This document shows, one piece after another, positions 40,301-54,554 of a DNA stretch of 64,000 nt; position 1 is the first letter of the stretch, and every line of letters starts with the position of its first letter. Below the pieces are notes generated by a model. It ran no database searches and had not been told where the DNA came from. It saw nothing but the letters and a program-made list of their open reading frames with translations. A program made the translations under genes and the position numbers. Source of the stretch: Melieria omissa (taxonomy: Eukaryota; Arthropoda; Insecta; Diptera; Ulidiidae); contig OZ020269.1 in NCBI GenBank assembly GCA_963971225.1, positions 34,121,264 to 34,185,263 of the forward strand, read 5' to 3'.

Positions 40301-43300
40301 AAATTCATTAAATAATTGGAAATTCATTTTACTAGAGGTTGGGTTAGGTTAAATGAGATGAGATGAGATGAGAAGTTCGCTTTGTGATCTAGTTGGGTCT
40401 TTCAAGAAATGTAAGTATGCTAACTATGTAATGGCAGCTCTGCTAAATCTCCCAGGACATGAAAAAAGATGAAGTTTGCGTTTGTTAACGAGTGCAGGAT
40501 AATTTCACAGAAGGTTGTCTTTACAACTTTTGCAAAAGTCAGTAGAAACTAGAACTATAGCATGTCTACCAACCAGACAGTGTCTTGTGAGGTCTTTTAT
40601 AATGGCTCCTATTTGCTCTCTTCTTAGAGAGATACATTTTTTTGAGTCCTTTGGACTCGGTTTCTGCCAAACTTGTCCGCGTTATTTGCCCCATGCTACC
40701 CTTTACCAACTTCTATAGACTACCTAAGTATATATATTTATAAAAATGTCAACTTAAAATCAATTTTTATCATAATACGTTTGAATTTGATATAATTTTC
40801 CCACAATTTTTATAGTTTTAAAACTCTTTAATCGCCACAAGGAAATTAACTACAAAAAAAGCAGTGCGCAAGTAATCGTTTGTATGTAAATACACCCTGT
40901 ATTTGTGTGTGCGGAATTCCGCCAATCCTTGTGTTGTTGGCATTGCGCAAGCACTTTAACACATACACAAACATATGGGTCAAAATCACACACATACACT
41001 CACAGGACACAGGATGCGGTAAGGTGACTTTATCCGACTGCATTTCCGTCTTTCTCGTTTCTGTTTACTTTTTGTTTTCTGTGTGTGCTCTTCCCTTTGG
41101 CAGCAAGGGGACTTCCATTTTTATGGCAATGCTTTACGGGAATGGGTTAACGGCCCAAATTGCAGGCAAGCGAACTGGCCGACTGCCATGGCGCTGCCGC
41201 ATACGTTGCCGTTGTATAATTGCACGGTGACAGGAAGCGAACAAATGGTGGCTTTTCAGCAGCAATTGGCAGTGAGCAGCATTCAATATGAACACTTTTA
41301 ACGTTAACTTAAATTTTAGCAGCAGAGCTCGTGTGCATTGATTTCGCAATCGGATCAGAGTCTTAAAGCTTTTTGCTGTCTTCGCTGTTTGCTCTTGTCG
41401 CACAATTGCAGTCAATGTCGCTGATACGACACTGGTGCACATCGTTGCCTTGAAGCGATTTTACAATGTTGCTCATGACGACAATACGCTGTAATTGCTG
41501 TCTGATCAATCAATCAACGAACATGGAGGATTTTAAGTAAAACTGAACTGGCTGTTCAATCCGTCAACCCGTGAATGCTACGAGTACAACCACATTTCTA
41601 TTTAATTGGTTGAAATATGCCGAAATATTGGCCATTTCATATATGTATGTAGCGAACAAACTCGTTTAAATATATATTTTTCTTGCCATTATCTTTAACC
41701 CACAGTTGCCAGCGGCTGTTTTAAGCCGACTTTATATGCTTCGAATGAACAAAATAAAATGCTTAAGTAATGAATTGTGTCTGAATTTTGGATAATCTTT
41801 AGTGTTCCCTCAGGTCAGTGAGAGACTCTGAAAAACAACGTCTGTCAGCGTAGACTAACTTAGGTTAGGTTGAAAAATGTGCATCCGACGTTAGTTAATT
41901 CTCCAGAGGCGATTCGAAAAAGAAGTTATCGCCTTGATACTACTTCAAGCTCTTGAATCAGCTGATTAGTGCCAGAAGCTGTGCTTCTTATGCCTTTGTC
42001 AGGTACTATAAAGGACATTATACATTATAACATTAGCTCGTCCTTTTTAGCAGTTCCAGCATATTTCTATCACATGACAAGCAATATCATTTTCTTCTCA
42101 ACAACGGCAGTTTGAGCACTTAAAGAGATAATTTTTAAATATCACAGAGTGACAAGCTCTTTAAATAGGATGCAGGTGTTGAATTAAATATAAAATTATA
42201 TCTGTGTGGCAATGTGTCAATTGCCGCAAAAGGATCAATGTACTGGGAATGTTGGCTGCAGTTACCTGGCGCAATGATTTTTTAGAGAGGACTTGAGAAA
42301 AATTGCATTTTTTAATTTTAAGTTAAACATGCTTGTCTGATGAGTTCTTAAATTCTGAGATTTTTATAGAATTTTATATTCATTGTTTCTTTACAAGTTG
42401 CATACACAAAAACTATAGCTCTTACAAAAAGTAGTAAGCAATCTCGGTAATAAATAAATATGGTATGTATTCCCTTCCATGCTATTTAATTCGGAATTTG
42501 TGGAATTAAAATTAGTAAAAAAATTTTTGTTATAATTTCAATTAATTCAATGTTTTTAGTGAACCAAAAGTTTACCAAACGCTATATGTTGGTAACAAAT
42601 CATATCAAGTGTCATCATCAAATCATATTAAGAGTGTTTTAGTCCAAATTTAACCAAACAATGTTGTTTGTGGTGGGCTAAACCACCCGGAACAAATCTT
42701 TCAAATGCCGTCAAGTCCTGCTTAGCGATTTAGGATTGATTTGTTTAATGATAGGAAAATTTTGGTTAAATAAAAAAAATTAATTTCGTTAACTACATTA
42801 AGGAGTCTTTAATAGATTAATGAGTTCTTAATAGATTATTGAGTTAAACACCAGCAGTCTCTAGTGTGTCTGGTAAAACTAACCTGATGTTTCAAATCCT
42901 TCAGACAGACGAACGGACATTGCTGACTTCATTCTAATAGTGATCCCGACCATATGGAATCTACTTTTACATTCAAACCACACCTCTTTTTAACTTTTTA
43001 AGCTCCAGTTTACCTCAGGTTATGTAAAAAAACAACAACCCTAATGGACTTTTTATAAAATATTAGAACATTAACAATATTTGCAATAGTTTAGTGCTCG
43101 TATGGAAATTGTGAATATTCGCCGTTCCTCTGAAAACCGTACTTGATGTATTATAACAACTAAACTAACTAAAACAATAAGTAAAACAAATTCTTGTAGC
43201 CCCGCGGCGACACGCCACTGTGCCACTGACAGTTCAAAGCTTAATATGGCTGCCAGTTGTCCCCTGTTGCTGGTGAATAGCACAAAATGATGGAACAGCA

Positions 43301-45112
43301 CAAAGTTGAGGTGACGACGTCACTGACTACAACAGTTGTGTAAATGCCAAAGTTTAAAAAAAATTTTGAAATATGATTTTTGTATCTCTTTTTTATGGCG
43401 AAAATTATTTTGGAACAATTGAGGCATTGTAGCAGCGCAGCGACGACACAAAAAGGTTTCGCTGTTCGCATTGTACGCCAGCGGGAAAATGGTGCAAGCG
43501 CGAAATCAATGGATGCGCGGGAAGGGAGGTGTGGAAGGTGAAAATAGCAAAGACAGCTAAAAACATCAAAATGGCGAACAGTGGCGCTCGATTGTCTGCA
43601 ACTGGCTGTGGGGCTGTGGAGGTTGCGATGGCTGCGGCGGGCGGCGGGTGGCCAGCGGAGCGTGCGACAGCGAATGAATTTTGAGTGGTCTCGTTTTTGT
43701 CCGCTGGCTGCACAACGTTAAAAAATAGAGCAGAAAACAGCGAGTCCATTGTTGTCAAAAGTGCTGGGAATTAGGTACATTCGCGGATGTGAAAGCATTT
43801 AAAGGCAACTTGATTTATTCTTGCTTTGATAAGGCGGCGCTAGTGGCTACTTGCAGCACTGCAGCGGCGGCGCTGTCTGCGAACAATCTTGTAAAAAACG
43901 CTGAATGCATTGGCAAACAATGGCAGTGTCCCGGGGACAAGAAATGCCATAATGCAAAGGTTCGCTGAACCCGAACAACGCTGGACAAGCATATGGAAAA
44001 TGATGGCAATTGTGCTGAAATTAAAGCGAAAGCTACTCGCTACCAACATTTTATTCGATGTTCGAGGGAAATTTACACAAGTTCCGACGAGGTTGATCCA
44101 ACTTAACGGATATAAAATTGAGCTTTCTCAACGATTTGGAAAACATTGAAACGCACTACTGTTTCAAATCGTTTACATGTCCTTTAAAAATAAAAAAAAA
44201 AAACATTTAAAGGGGTTGGTGAAATTTTTGACAACTGACCATTTGTTTATTATGGAAAGTTGCAGATTCACGTACTATAGAAAGGTGGCAATTGATTATA
44301 AAGTTACTACCGATATCAAATTATGAAATACATGACGATTTTAAACCCGATAGAATTACGTACGTTTATACTTTCTTTCACTGACTTCATACTGCTGACC
44401 TTAATTTTTTCGTTATTTGGGAAAATCTACGAATATTAATTGAGAACAGAGGTGCAATTTTTTTTTAATGAAGTCAACTCAGAATGGAGCAACAAAAAGT
44501 TGTTTTATAGTAATGTAAAATCCCACAAAAACGCTTGTTCATAGTCATAAAGACACTAAATTGACTGAGGAAAAAAACAAATGACATTTTTGTTTGTAAT
44601 TAATTCCTCAATAATTATTCATAATAATGTAACATTTTTGGCATCGAATTTGAGTAGCTGTTCAATGTTTCTAGGGTTAGCTGCCTCTAAGTTTGTGAAT
44701 TGTTAAACTGGTTATTCGGCAAGATTAGAAGTCCAAAGCAACCATTCAGTACCTTGAAAAGCCATCGCAACCCATTTGTGATTGTACATCGGAAATCCTA
44801 AGAAACGATGTCGATGTATGTAAAATTGTTTTCTTATTAGATTTACCAGTGGAACAACAGTTTTCACAAATATGTTCCATTGAAATAAATAAAAAGTGGA
44901 AGATTTTTCGCATTTGAAGAAATTTTGATGTACATGGCCATAATATTGGCTATTTGGTGGAATTGAAACTGTCGGGTAAATAAGTTTGTAAGATAAGTTT
45001 GCTCCCATTTCAACCAATGTGAACATATCCTGTTTGAGAATCCAGCTGAATATGATTAAATTAAATAAAAAGAAGTACACGAGTCCTCTTAGCTGCTAGT
45101 GGATTTTTCCTT
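37321..45112. other. Long non-coding stretch
   Basis: No supported gene in nearly 8 kb. Features seen: (GAGAT)n at 40353-40371; CA/TG-rich tracts near 38537, 39824 and 40975; (CAG/CAA)-rich DNA near 39690-39800; GGTTAGGTTAA-type words near 40341 and 41861. A short frame near 39045-39110 (VATDFMYLSVSLT) vaguely resembles a decayed LINE RT tail. Other frames are chance. Confidence 0.4.
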
Positions 45113-45900
45113 TTTTTTGCAGTTAATCGGTGTTTTCAGTTAAGCGAACTCAGGTTAATTCTTTTCAACTAAGCGTACTTGGCATGAATGGAAGGAAATT
45201 CCGAAATTGTCTAATGTCGTTGCAATTTCAAAAGTCAACGGCGCCAACTAACGAATTTAGCTGATCACTTATCAGCGATGTAATAGCACCGTTCGCCAAT
45301 AATTAAAAAAAATGTTCACACCGGAAAAAATCCATATGGGCGTGAAACTAGAAACCAAACATAGTAATACTGCGTACTCAATTTTTCATTTCTACATCAT
45401 TTGTCCTTTTAAAAGGACTTCAAAATTTTGAAGGGGATAGAAAAATATAAAAAGTACTTAACCTGCCTAGAATATGGCGATATGTACATCAAATAAAAGA
45501 AGAAAAACACAAGAATTTAAATAAAATTGATTTTTATTTATTTGCACAAAGGGGATATGAAAAAGGCCATGTGATAATTTTAATCCTTCATATCCTTGAA
45601 AACTTAAAAAGAATTTTCTTGAAAACTAAGTTTGTTAAAACCCAGAATCTCCTTGATCACGTGCCAAAATTTCATTGCTCTAACTTTATTGGTTCGAAAG
45701 TTATTAAAGACAGGCGGAACCTGAAATTCTAATGAAGTACAAAAATTCTAATTTATTTGAATATCAGTATTTTAAATAATAAAAACATACAAAAAAGCGA
45801 AAATACTAAATAAAAATACTAAATAAAACTGGGACCAAGACTTCTATTTTAATTAAGCGGATGTTTTAGCTAAACGATTTGCAGTTAAGCGGTTTCGATT
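45113..45900. repeat. TAAGCG-motif repeat region enclosing a dispersed-family copy
   Basis: AGTTAAGCG at 45138-45146 and 45883-45891 in the same orientation, plus variants AGTTAATCGG, AACTAAGCG, AATTAAGCGG, resembling the TAAGCG words of pogo-type termini. Because they are direct, not inverted, an intact element is not shown. Confidence 0.35.
45313..45775 (+). repeat. Dispersed repeat family, copy 2 (C-type)
   Basis: CACACCGGAAAAAATCCATA, GCGTGAAACTAGA, ATAGTAATACTGCGTACTCA and TTTTGAAGGGGATA match 61617-61745 closely. Related but more distant to 6440-6600. Non-coding. Confidence 0.7.
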
Positions 45901-48168
45901 ATGGTTTTTTTAAAAGCAGTCCAAAAACATTGTCCATTTTTCATCATAAATCTACTAAATTTTTTCAATTTACTCACTTAGTCTTATAAGCTCCATAACA
46001 TTAATGACATTGATTTCGTTATGGAAAATTCGTCATACAAAGGAAACACAAAAAACATATCACTGTCTGCGCTTCATTTCATCAAAAATAATTTGTGTTG
46101 CGTAATTTTCCAGCATTAGTTGTAAGATTTCGCCATCGAATGTCTGCAGTTGTATTTCCATATTAATTTCGAAAAGTTTGTGCTGATAAAAATTCGATTC
46201 ATTCAACCGCACTGCACCTACACTACACCGTCGCTCATTCTCCTCGAGAGATCTAATTAATGAAATTTGCTGTCTTCTATGCTGCCATTGTTATCTTTAG
46301 CATATTTCCAATGACCGAAAAATCAAAACAACTACAACATTCTCATTTTAATTTATTTTGCGCTGCTCGTTGCCATTCATGCGACAACTGTGACAGGGAC
46401 TCATTATTGACTCGCCGCGCTTAATTTGCTATTATCATTTTAATTTTCAATATGGCCGCCATTCGACATAACTCACATTTCCTTGTACCGCCAACACTCG
46501 GAGGCCGTCGACAGTCGCTCGCTTGCAACCGCGTTGCATTTCATTATCAAACCCAAAAATGCTTTACACTTCAATTTTTCGCTTTTCTATAAGTGGGTAT
46601 ACACTTTTTTTGATAGTCTACTGTGCGGCGAGAAGGTCGGCCGCACCAGTGATTACCCGCACTTAATGTCATTTTTTGCTGCGGCAGACTGCCCTCACCG
46701 CGGGTTGGCGGCGCAAGGGAAGACCACATCAGCGCCGAAAGGAAGACTTCCAACGCAGTCAAGAACCGCGCTGGCCACATCGGCAAACGACAAAACAAGA
46801 ATTGTGACCATATTCTGGCGGTGGCGTCTTTTGTTGCCATTTCAGTGTATTCGACGGTCGCTTTTTCTTTCTTTCTTTTTGACTGTTCAACTGTTCAACG
46901 CAGAAAAATCGGCGCGACGCAACATAAGTAAAACAGAAACAGCGCGACAAGTTGCGGCATTTTGCGCGTTTCCCAATGTTTGTACAGCATTTTCCGTCGC
47001 TTGCACCCTCGGCCAAGGCATAAAAACATAAACAAGTAATTCACCGCGAAGCGAAAATTGGAAAAATATAGCGTAGTCTGTTTTTAGGGGCAGCGACACG
47101 CACGAGGTGGCGCGGCATTGGATTTTAATTTCGTTGAGCGCGACCGCAGCTCCATTGTGCAGATGGTGGATGGTGCTGGCTATTCGCTGGCGGAGGCATT
47201 TGGTCAATTTTAAGTTGGCTTATACAATAAGCGAATTTCTGAGTCGTTGCTGTTTGTTTTGTTTTGTGTTTTATGATTTTTATTTGCCTTTTTAGTGTCC
47301 ATATGATGTGCGGCCTTAGCGGCGGCCAATTTGGCGCTGATGCTGGTGAATTTAAAAATTGTGGCGCGCATCACAGCGTTTGTGCGTGTGTATGTGTGTG
47401 TGTGTATACGCAGAGGTGGTATATGCCGCGGTATTTATTGCTATTTTTATGGTCTTTCGTTTATATGTGTTTGTGCGTGTCTGCTCTATTCCTCATTATT
47501 ACTTTTGGCCATGCTTGGACAATAACACGTGCTGGTGTTGGTAAAATTTTATGGTATTTTAGAGCGTTGTCCTAATGACTTTGCTGGAATTGCGCGTGTG
47601 TGCTCGCAAGTGTTTGCGTTGCAGATATTCGGGCGCAGCGGTACTACCAGCGTAAGCGCAAAGGAAATTAGGTTAATCTTGAAACGCGCACTGAAGAGGC
47701 AGAGGCAGCTAAAATTAGCTGTCTTTACAATTAGCTTTAACACAAGGCAGAAGTCCAAGCTTAACCGCCATAAATGTTTCAAACGATTTAATTAATTGTA
47801 CTTAGTTAATTAACTTGTTTATTTAAAGAGTAGATAAGCAGAGCCAGAGAGAAGCTGAGTAAGGCCGTTAAGATTCAAATCTCCTACTCACAACAAAAGT
47901 TTTAGCTACTAACAAAGCTTGGTGGACCTTGAATAACCAATTCGAGGAAGAAGGTGTCCAAGTCAGTTCAAAGAGTCAAACAAATGCATAAAAGTATTAC
48001 GTACGCTTTTCTCGCTTCCAGGTTCATGCAAGTTCTCTTTGTGTGATTACCGGGTCACATGCCACTTCGTGAACGCCTGAGCCTTCTATGGTTCCGGGAG
48101 TCAAAATGTTGTTTAGCCACTAGAGAAGTTTGAAGTCTTATGAGCACTTCGAAATTAAGAAAGTTTCT
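45901..48168. other. Non-coding, with GC-richer island 46480-47200
   Basis: Opposing frames on both strands across 46483-47207, as expected from composition. (GT)n at about 47387-47405. No supported gene. Confidence 0.4.
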
Positions 48169-48978
48169 TACACTACTCGACAAAAAATGGGTCAATCGCG
48201 TGTAACTAAAAACAAAAATATTTTCTAAACTTAATTTGGGTCACGGAATACGAAACTGAAAAGCAAAAATTTGTTTAGGAAGCGTTTTCGAAAAATCTTC
48301 GAAAAACAAGTTTTTTTGCCTGTTGTTTCAGTTATGAACATATATCTCGTAAACGAATCAGCCGACAATACAAGCTGTCCGTCGGTCAGAAGATAATATT
48401 TTAGCCTTTCCAGCGATATACAGACTGTCCAAATCAGATGAGATTTGGGGAAGTTACTGACGGTGAAATTTGTAAAAAATTGAATTTTTCGACCAATTTA
48501 AATAATATATTTTCGATTTTTTTTATAGAGAAAATACATTATCTCCTTTGGTTTTAGAACCTGAGGAAAGATTATTTGAGCAAATACACATTGCAACAAA
48601 ATAAAAAAAAATTTCGAGGGACAAGGTCAAACCCATCTCATTCGATAGAGGACCTCAGTAGATGAAAAAGTGCCAAGGGATTTTTCCCGGAATGTTCGAG
48701 TTTTCCTTTAAATGCAGTTTAAAGATGGCGGCTAATTGTCCCTTCCCGAAACCTTTAAAACATCATATCTCTTGACTCAAATGTCAGAAAGGAATAATTT
48801 TTACGTCAAATGAAAGCTAATGATATGACGTCAGTGACACAATATACTTTTTGGAAAAATTTTATGAAAAAGGATATGAAGGACATCAATTAAATTTTTA
48901 TCCTTGAATATCCTGGAAATCGTGAGAGCTAAATTCATATAAGTGACTTCTGGTCAAAAAGCATTCAAAGATCTATAC
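48169..48978 (+). repeat. Dispersed repeat family, copy 3 (A plus inverted B)
   Basis: Begins CACTACTCGACA as copy 1 does. 48169-48586 matches segment A of copy 1 (5951-6367) in the same orientation. 48587-48977 matches segment B of copy 1 (6719-7110) in reverse orientation, with the middle segment absent. The junction is sharp, at GCAAATA|CACATTGCAAC. Confidence 0.75.
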
Positions 48979-51900
48979 TGCATATTATTTTCATTTCAAT
49001 CACTTAAATGTTAAGCCACTGCAGCGTTTCAAAAACTATACACTGCTGAATTCGTGTTTTTATGTACAGAATATCTCGTAGTTTCTTACTAAAAAACAAC
49101 GAATGTAGCACAGCACATTTTTTTAATCGTTGGAGTTTTGCCTTTCAAGTGACATCAAAATCTTTAAATTCTGAGACTATAAATTTTTTGCATATTGTCT
49201 ATGGAACAAATTACTGTGCAACGCAATGATAGGGCAGTACTCTATAAAACAGAACTTCGTAAAAACAATTAAAAAATCAAAGAACTTAGAATTTTAACAT
49301 TGCTACTAAAAAATTAAAACAGTTAAGAAATACGGTTCAGCTAGGAAGCGTCTTTGATGTTATTAAAACTGCAACCGGATATGGTTATCACCTGTGCCTG
49401 AAAGACACTGCAGTGTTTCGGCAGTCGGTGCTTTAGATTGAGACTTAATTCTGTTCCGTAGACATCACGGCCTACACTGCCTAGCACTTTCGATCTGTTT
49501 CTATATTCCGTCCTTCATCGCAAAAGAGGCGGCAACCAAGTCTACATTCGGTTTTAGATGGAATAATCTTAAATAATTAAAGAGTCCTTAGAAACAGAGC
49601 ACACTTAGGTCAGTTAATTACTACAATTATACTTAATAATTATTAAAGATAGAGAGTAAAGATTATAAATAATTTTCCTAAAAGCTTTGAGATTTTGTTT
49701 TGATAGTAGTTTGGAAATTTATTAATTGAATTTTTTATTAAATTTTGGATTTGTCCAAACATGCATACTTATTATTTTTGGCACTTGATTCTCTTTTTCT
49801 GTTGATTCGAAGCAGCAGCACTATTTCGAAACTCATTCAGTTTGATTTATGTGCCCATCGTTAAACATAAGAAAATAAGCTTCAGCACAAAGCACAAAAT
49901 GATCTAAAACTCAAGAGATCCGCCACAAATCCAACCATTTCTTGTCCCGCTACATAAAAGCATGATTCCTTTATTTCTTCCCTACCAGCTTTGACCATTT
50001 GTTTGTTTGTTTGTTTAATTAATTTGGTGATTAAGTTTTGAGCGAATAAACTCAATTACTCTCTTTTCCCAACCAGCTTAAACCACCTGGAGGATTTTGG
50101 GCGACGAATATAATTTCAACTGGTATTAGGCTCAAAAATTAGGCTCCCCTCCCAAAAATGAAATGCTGTGTGAGCCACCGACTGTGATAAATTTTTTTTA
50201 TTTCAAAATGTTAAATTTGCTTTCTTGAGTACAGACTTAACTGTGTATTAAACTTGGATAGTTCGACACTTTCTTAATAAATTCTCAGTATGACTCAATC
50301 ATTGAATTTTATACATTTTGCTTTTCGCTGCTTCGGAAAACTTAACTATTCTCAAATAGATTCCAGCTTGTTGCCTGTGCTGTCACATTTTCGTACTCGG
50401 CTCCTCTGCTGTAAGTTGAAATGTTATTGAAGACGCTTTCTGCAGCACCTTTCCTTATGCGAGCTGGTTTTGTATTGCAAAATTTTCCAAACTTTTAATT
50501 AATTCAATTGAGGTTATTGACTGAATTTTTAATTAGAAAACCATAGAATTAATGTAAAGCATAGAAATAATGATTTTCTCAGTCAGCTACAACTTCTTCC
50601 AATTACCATGAAATTCGCCTGCACAATCAGCGCCAAATCAAATTTCGTATCGAAGCACAAAGTGGCCGACAAACCACTGCCACACACTGTGTCATCTCAT
50701 GATCGGCCAGTGCGTGTGTGTGTGCGCTGCCTCAGTCTCGCAGTCGGCATTTCGACTTAATTGCCCGAACTGAAACATGGCATTATGGTCGATTTGGAGC
50801 CAGTGAGTGCGCCTGTCGGAGCTTTGGCTGCCAACGTCGATATGCCAGCCGTCTCCATCCACCTAACGCAGCCGCGTTTAGCGCTATAAATTTCTGCTAA
50901 TGCCTTGTTATGCGAATGCTGGCGAGGGGGCGCACAGCCAGCCAGGCGGCCAGCCAAACGATTCGGACCGCAATTGCCACCCGTCCCCAGTGACGACAAC
51001 GTGCGCGCAAGCCATAAAGCTCAACAAACCAGAGCTGAGGCTCGACGCGCCCGAAGCGCGTCTGACAAATTTTTATCCAAATTATCTCTGACGTGGCATG
51101 GCAAATTATTTATGCCTCGAATATTGAAAAATTATTACAGGCTTTCGCCGGCACTCAGCTGCGCAATAAGCTGCTTAACTGTTACTTGCCATTTTACCTG
51201 GTGGCGCGCTCGGCATCTTGTCACTTATTCACTCGCCATGCGAAAAAACAAAACCGCAACGCAGCTCTGCTCAGCGCGTCGCATACACACCGGCGCTGCA
51301 AGGGAATGGCAAATGCCAGTCTATTAAATGAGAGCATCAGAGCTTAAAATTTATAGCACACATTTAGGGAGTGATAAAAAATGATAAATGTACAGCGCGC
51401 ACTGTGCACTCCCGAAAATATGCTTAGATTGCCTTCAAAATCTGTTAGACAAGAACACACAAAAAACATGCACAATTTAGGGTAAATTGTCAATAAATCA
51501 TGGCACAACCGAAACGGCGGCAAGGACTCTGGTCATGCAGCCGCCTCCGCATCCACACATGAGTCGGCCGACGTCCGTCAGCGAGCGGGGACAATGTAAA
51601 CAGCGCTCCGAAAAGTATGCCTCAGCAAAAAAAAAACCGCGCGCGTACAGGTGTGTGCGGCGCGCTCGAATGATGTGCGAACATAAAAATATCGGCTTCA
51701 AAGGGTTTCGAGTTGTTCGCGATTGTTACGACACATTTGTTTTCATATGTGAGACGGTAGCTGGCTGATTGTTGCGTTATTACTTTTTCAGATTTCGGCT
51801 CGCAATGAAAAAAGACGCCTAAAGCCTCTTCCTGTTCAGACAGCCAAATGAATTGAATCAATTTATTTTTAAATTGAGTTATTGGGTTCGCTGTTTACAC

Positions 51901-52054
51901 GCACTCAATTTAGCTTATTTTGTTACCGATCATGTTTTTGCTTTGACGAAATAAATGATTTTGTTTGTTTATGTATAAAAAAAGTTATTCAAAACATTTA
52001 TTGAACATTTAGCAACATTGAAAAAATGTTTCAAACGAAATTTCAAAAAATTAA
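48979..52054. other. Non-coding, with GC-richer island 50640-51660
   Basis: AT-rich to 50580, then a CG-bearing island with overlapping frames on both strands (50718-51347, 51487-51861). No domain or repeat end. Confidence 0.4.
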
Positions 52055-52310
52055 GAAAAACCCGAATGCCACTTCAGTGTGCCACACTTCCACCTAACAA
52101 GTGCAACATTTCCATCTGAGATATGCAACATTTGTTCGTCTTTTTCGTAAACTCTTCAGCGCCATCTAGTCTGCTGCTTCTTGCTACAAAATTCAAAAAA
52201 CCCACATCCCACTGCAATGTGCAACATTTCCACCTAACAAATGCAACATTTCGATCTGACAAATACAACATTTGTTTGGCTGCACCGACATTTTCGTTAC
52301 TCTGTTGCAC
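52055..52310 (+). repeat. Two-unit duplication built on GCAACATTTC motifs
   Basis: Two copies about 138 bp apart of AAACCC…CCACTTCAGTGTGCCACACTT / CCACTGCAATGTGCAACATTT followed by CCACCTAACAA(G/A)TGCAA, CATTTC(C/G)ATCTGA and ACATTTGTT. Within each copy the word (T/C)GCAACATTT recurs about every 20 bp. Confidence 0.75.
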
Positions 52311-52454
52311 CTAAAGAAAACATAAAATAACAAAGTAACAACACCTCATCCAGCGCATCTGAAAAATACGCCGCCAAGAAAACAATTACGATTCCTAAAA
52401 TCTAAAAACTGATTCTTAAGTTCAGAACCCTCTTTTTGCAACCTATGAATTATC

Positions 52455-52502
52455 CCGGAACTAACGCAATACTTCGCAATAATGGGGATATATCCTGCGC
52501 GC
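52455..52502 (+). repeat. Possible LINE 3'-UTR scrap
   Basis: GGAACTAACGCAATACTTCG, CAATAATGGGG and CCTGCGCG parallel the 3' UTR of the LINE (11268-11310: GAACCAACGCAATGCCTCGC, ATTAATAGGGG, CCTGCGCG). Short and imperfect. Confidence 0.4.
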
Positions 52503-52536
52503 TGGCTGGCTGGTTCGCTAAGAAACAGACTTTTCT

Positions 52537-52556
52537 AGAGAGAGAGAGAGAGAGAG
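52537..52556 (+). repeat. (AG)10 microsatellite
   Basis: Perfect AG dinucleotide run. Confidence 0.95.
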
Positions 52557-54546
52557 CCCGTGTCTCTTTTGAGGCGATCCTCCCATTAAGGATTTCGCCT
52601 ACACAGTCATATTGTGAGAATGAACGACGCCACAGCGAAACTAGGGTCCCATGCTTTGATCGACGGAGTCAAGTAGAGGGAGAGCATGTTTGTGTTAAAC
52701 ATGAAAGGCCAAAATACTTCTCAGCGTAGTTTCGTTTTGATAGACGTGAATGCAATGGAAAGCTCAGCCATTTGACTAGACACACAAAATCAACGCTAAC
52801 AGCAACTGACATTTCCACAGTCACTGCTTCGTGTACACATACTTTCTACTCTTACATATTTACATATAAATACATATGTATGTGTGTGGGTTGGCGGCAT
52901 GTGCTGTTTCGTTTTCTGTTATTGTTGTTGTTATGGTTGGAGCGGCGCGCACGTGCGTGTGTCCTGTGGTATGAAAAATGTGTATGAGCTATGGTAGCTG
53001 AAGCAAAATTAAACGGCGAACGGCGAAAACGAAAAAACAACAACATGTTTTGCACGTATGTATAAAATAAAAGTAAAATATTGAAATAAATACAAAGCGC
53101 ACATTAAACACTCACGTCGTGGCTGGCTGCCGGAGCACCTGATGCAAATGAAAGCAATTAATCACCCGCAACGCACACGAACTCGTCGCTGTCCACGCAA
53201 ACAAACAAATACTCGACGGCGTCAATTTGCGCTGCAAATGGCCAAAAAAAATGCCGACAATGAAGTAAACATTTGGGGCTAAGCAATGCCAGCAGCGTTG
53301 CGCGCAATTTTCCAGCTGCAATGCCATTTGCTCGTTTTTCGTGCAAACGTTGTCCTGGCCTGCGCTGCTGGGGTCCTGCTATCGCTGTTGTTGTTGTGCT
53401 TACAGTGCACGAGTTTCAGGAGAAAATGCAGCGCCAAAACTGTAAAGCGATGCAACACGGACCAACGAATCGCTCCGCCAACTCAACTACGATGTGGCTC
53501 GAAAGATTCAAGAAAGGGCAGCAATTTGTGTCTTTGTGAAGCAATGGAATAGAAAGTACTCTCTCCATTTAACATACATTTTTCTGGTGGCTTTCACTAA
53601 ACTAGGGACTCTTTAAGTAAATGTATTCTGTAGTAGTTGTGATAATAAAAATTAATTAAATGCGCAATAAATCTTTAATTCGATTTAATTGCATTGCACC
53701 TTTAATACTCGAAATTCCACTAAGCCGTTTCTAAAACTTAAATAAACGCTCGACCGCATTCGAAGAATTTGTAATTTAAAATTACCTCTAACAGAAAATG
53801 AGTGTTGATCGAGTGCTTTGAAAACAATTTGTGGTTTTTCGCCGATTGCAAATTTAAATGAAACTTTCTAAGAACACTAACAAACTAATCAGCAACTGTA
53901 ATTTGATTGAATTCAAGTTACATATTTCAACTGCTTTCCATTCGAATTGAATTCGTCTCTAAAATATTTATAGAAATTTAAATAACTCGTTTAAAATTGC
54001 TGCACTTCTTGTAAAGCTGCATTTGACCTTTAAATATATGTGGCATTCCTTTTAGAATAAATCATCTCATCACTTACTACACCACTCACTCTTTCCAAAA
54101 ATGTTATACGACGCATTCAATCGACTGAACTTTTATGTATTATTTAAAATCAACAATTGTGTAAAATGAAATACAGTTTTGTGTGCATTTTCAATTATCA
54201 GAAGAAAAGCTAACTTTGCTGCCAAATGGCAAATTCCAAGTAGCGTTTAAATATTCTAAGTGCAGGTTTCAAGGTGAGTGACTGAAACATTCGTACATCT
54301 TCTCATCTTAAGTGGTTCCTGATATACATATTCGAGAATGACTGCTGACTTCGAGTCATGGAGTGAAAAAATGAACAAAACGGCAAAATCAAGATGGGCA
54401 TAACGCTTACTGAAGAATGTAAGCAATGCAAAGAAGAGAGACACAAGGAAACTCCTGGGCACCTTCCCTCTGGACACCTTCTCTTCGCTAGCTGGAGTTG
54501 AAGGGCCTAGGGACTAAGATATCTCTAATGTCCGCAATATATTTAT
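52557..54546. other. Non-coding spacer
   Basis: No supported gene. Short frames at 52852-53552 overlap on both strands; an ACATATGTATGTGTGTGGG-type simple tract lies near 52872. Confidence 0.4.
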
Positions 54547-54554
54547 ATAGGAAC

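Noticed and set aside
45113..45900. Complete pogo element
   Set aside because: The TAAGCG motifs at the two sides are in direct, not inverted, orientation and no transposase is visible.
46483..47031. 182-codon plus-strand frame
   Set aside because: Same pattern of overlapping opposite frames in a GC-richer block; protein shows no family features.
50718..51347. Stack of overlapping frames in three phases
   Set aside because: Frames exist in several phases and on both strands at once, which indicates base composition rather than coding.
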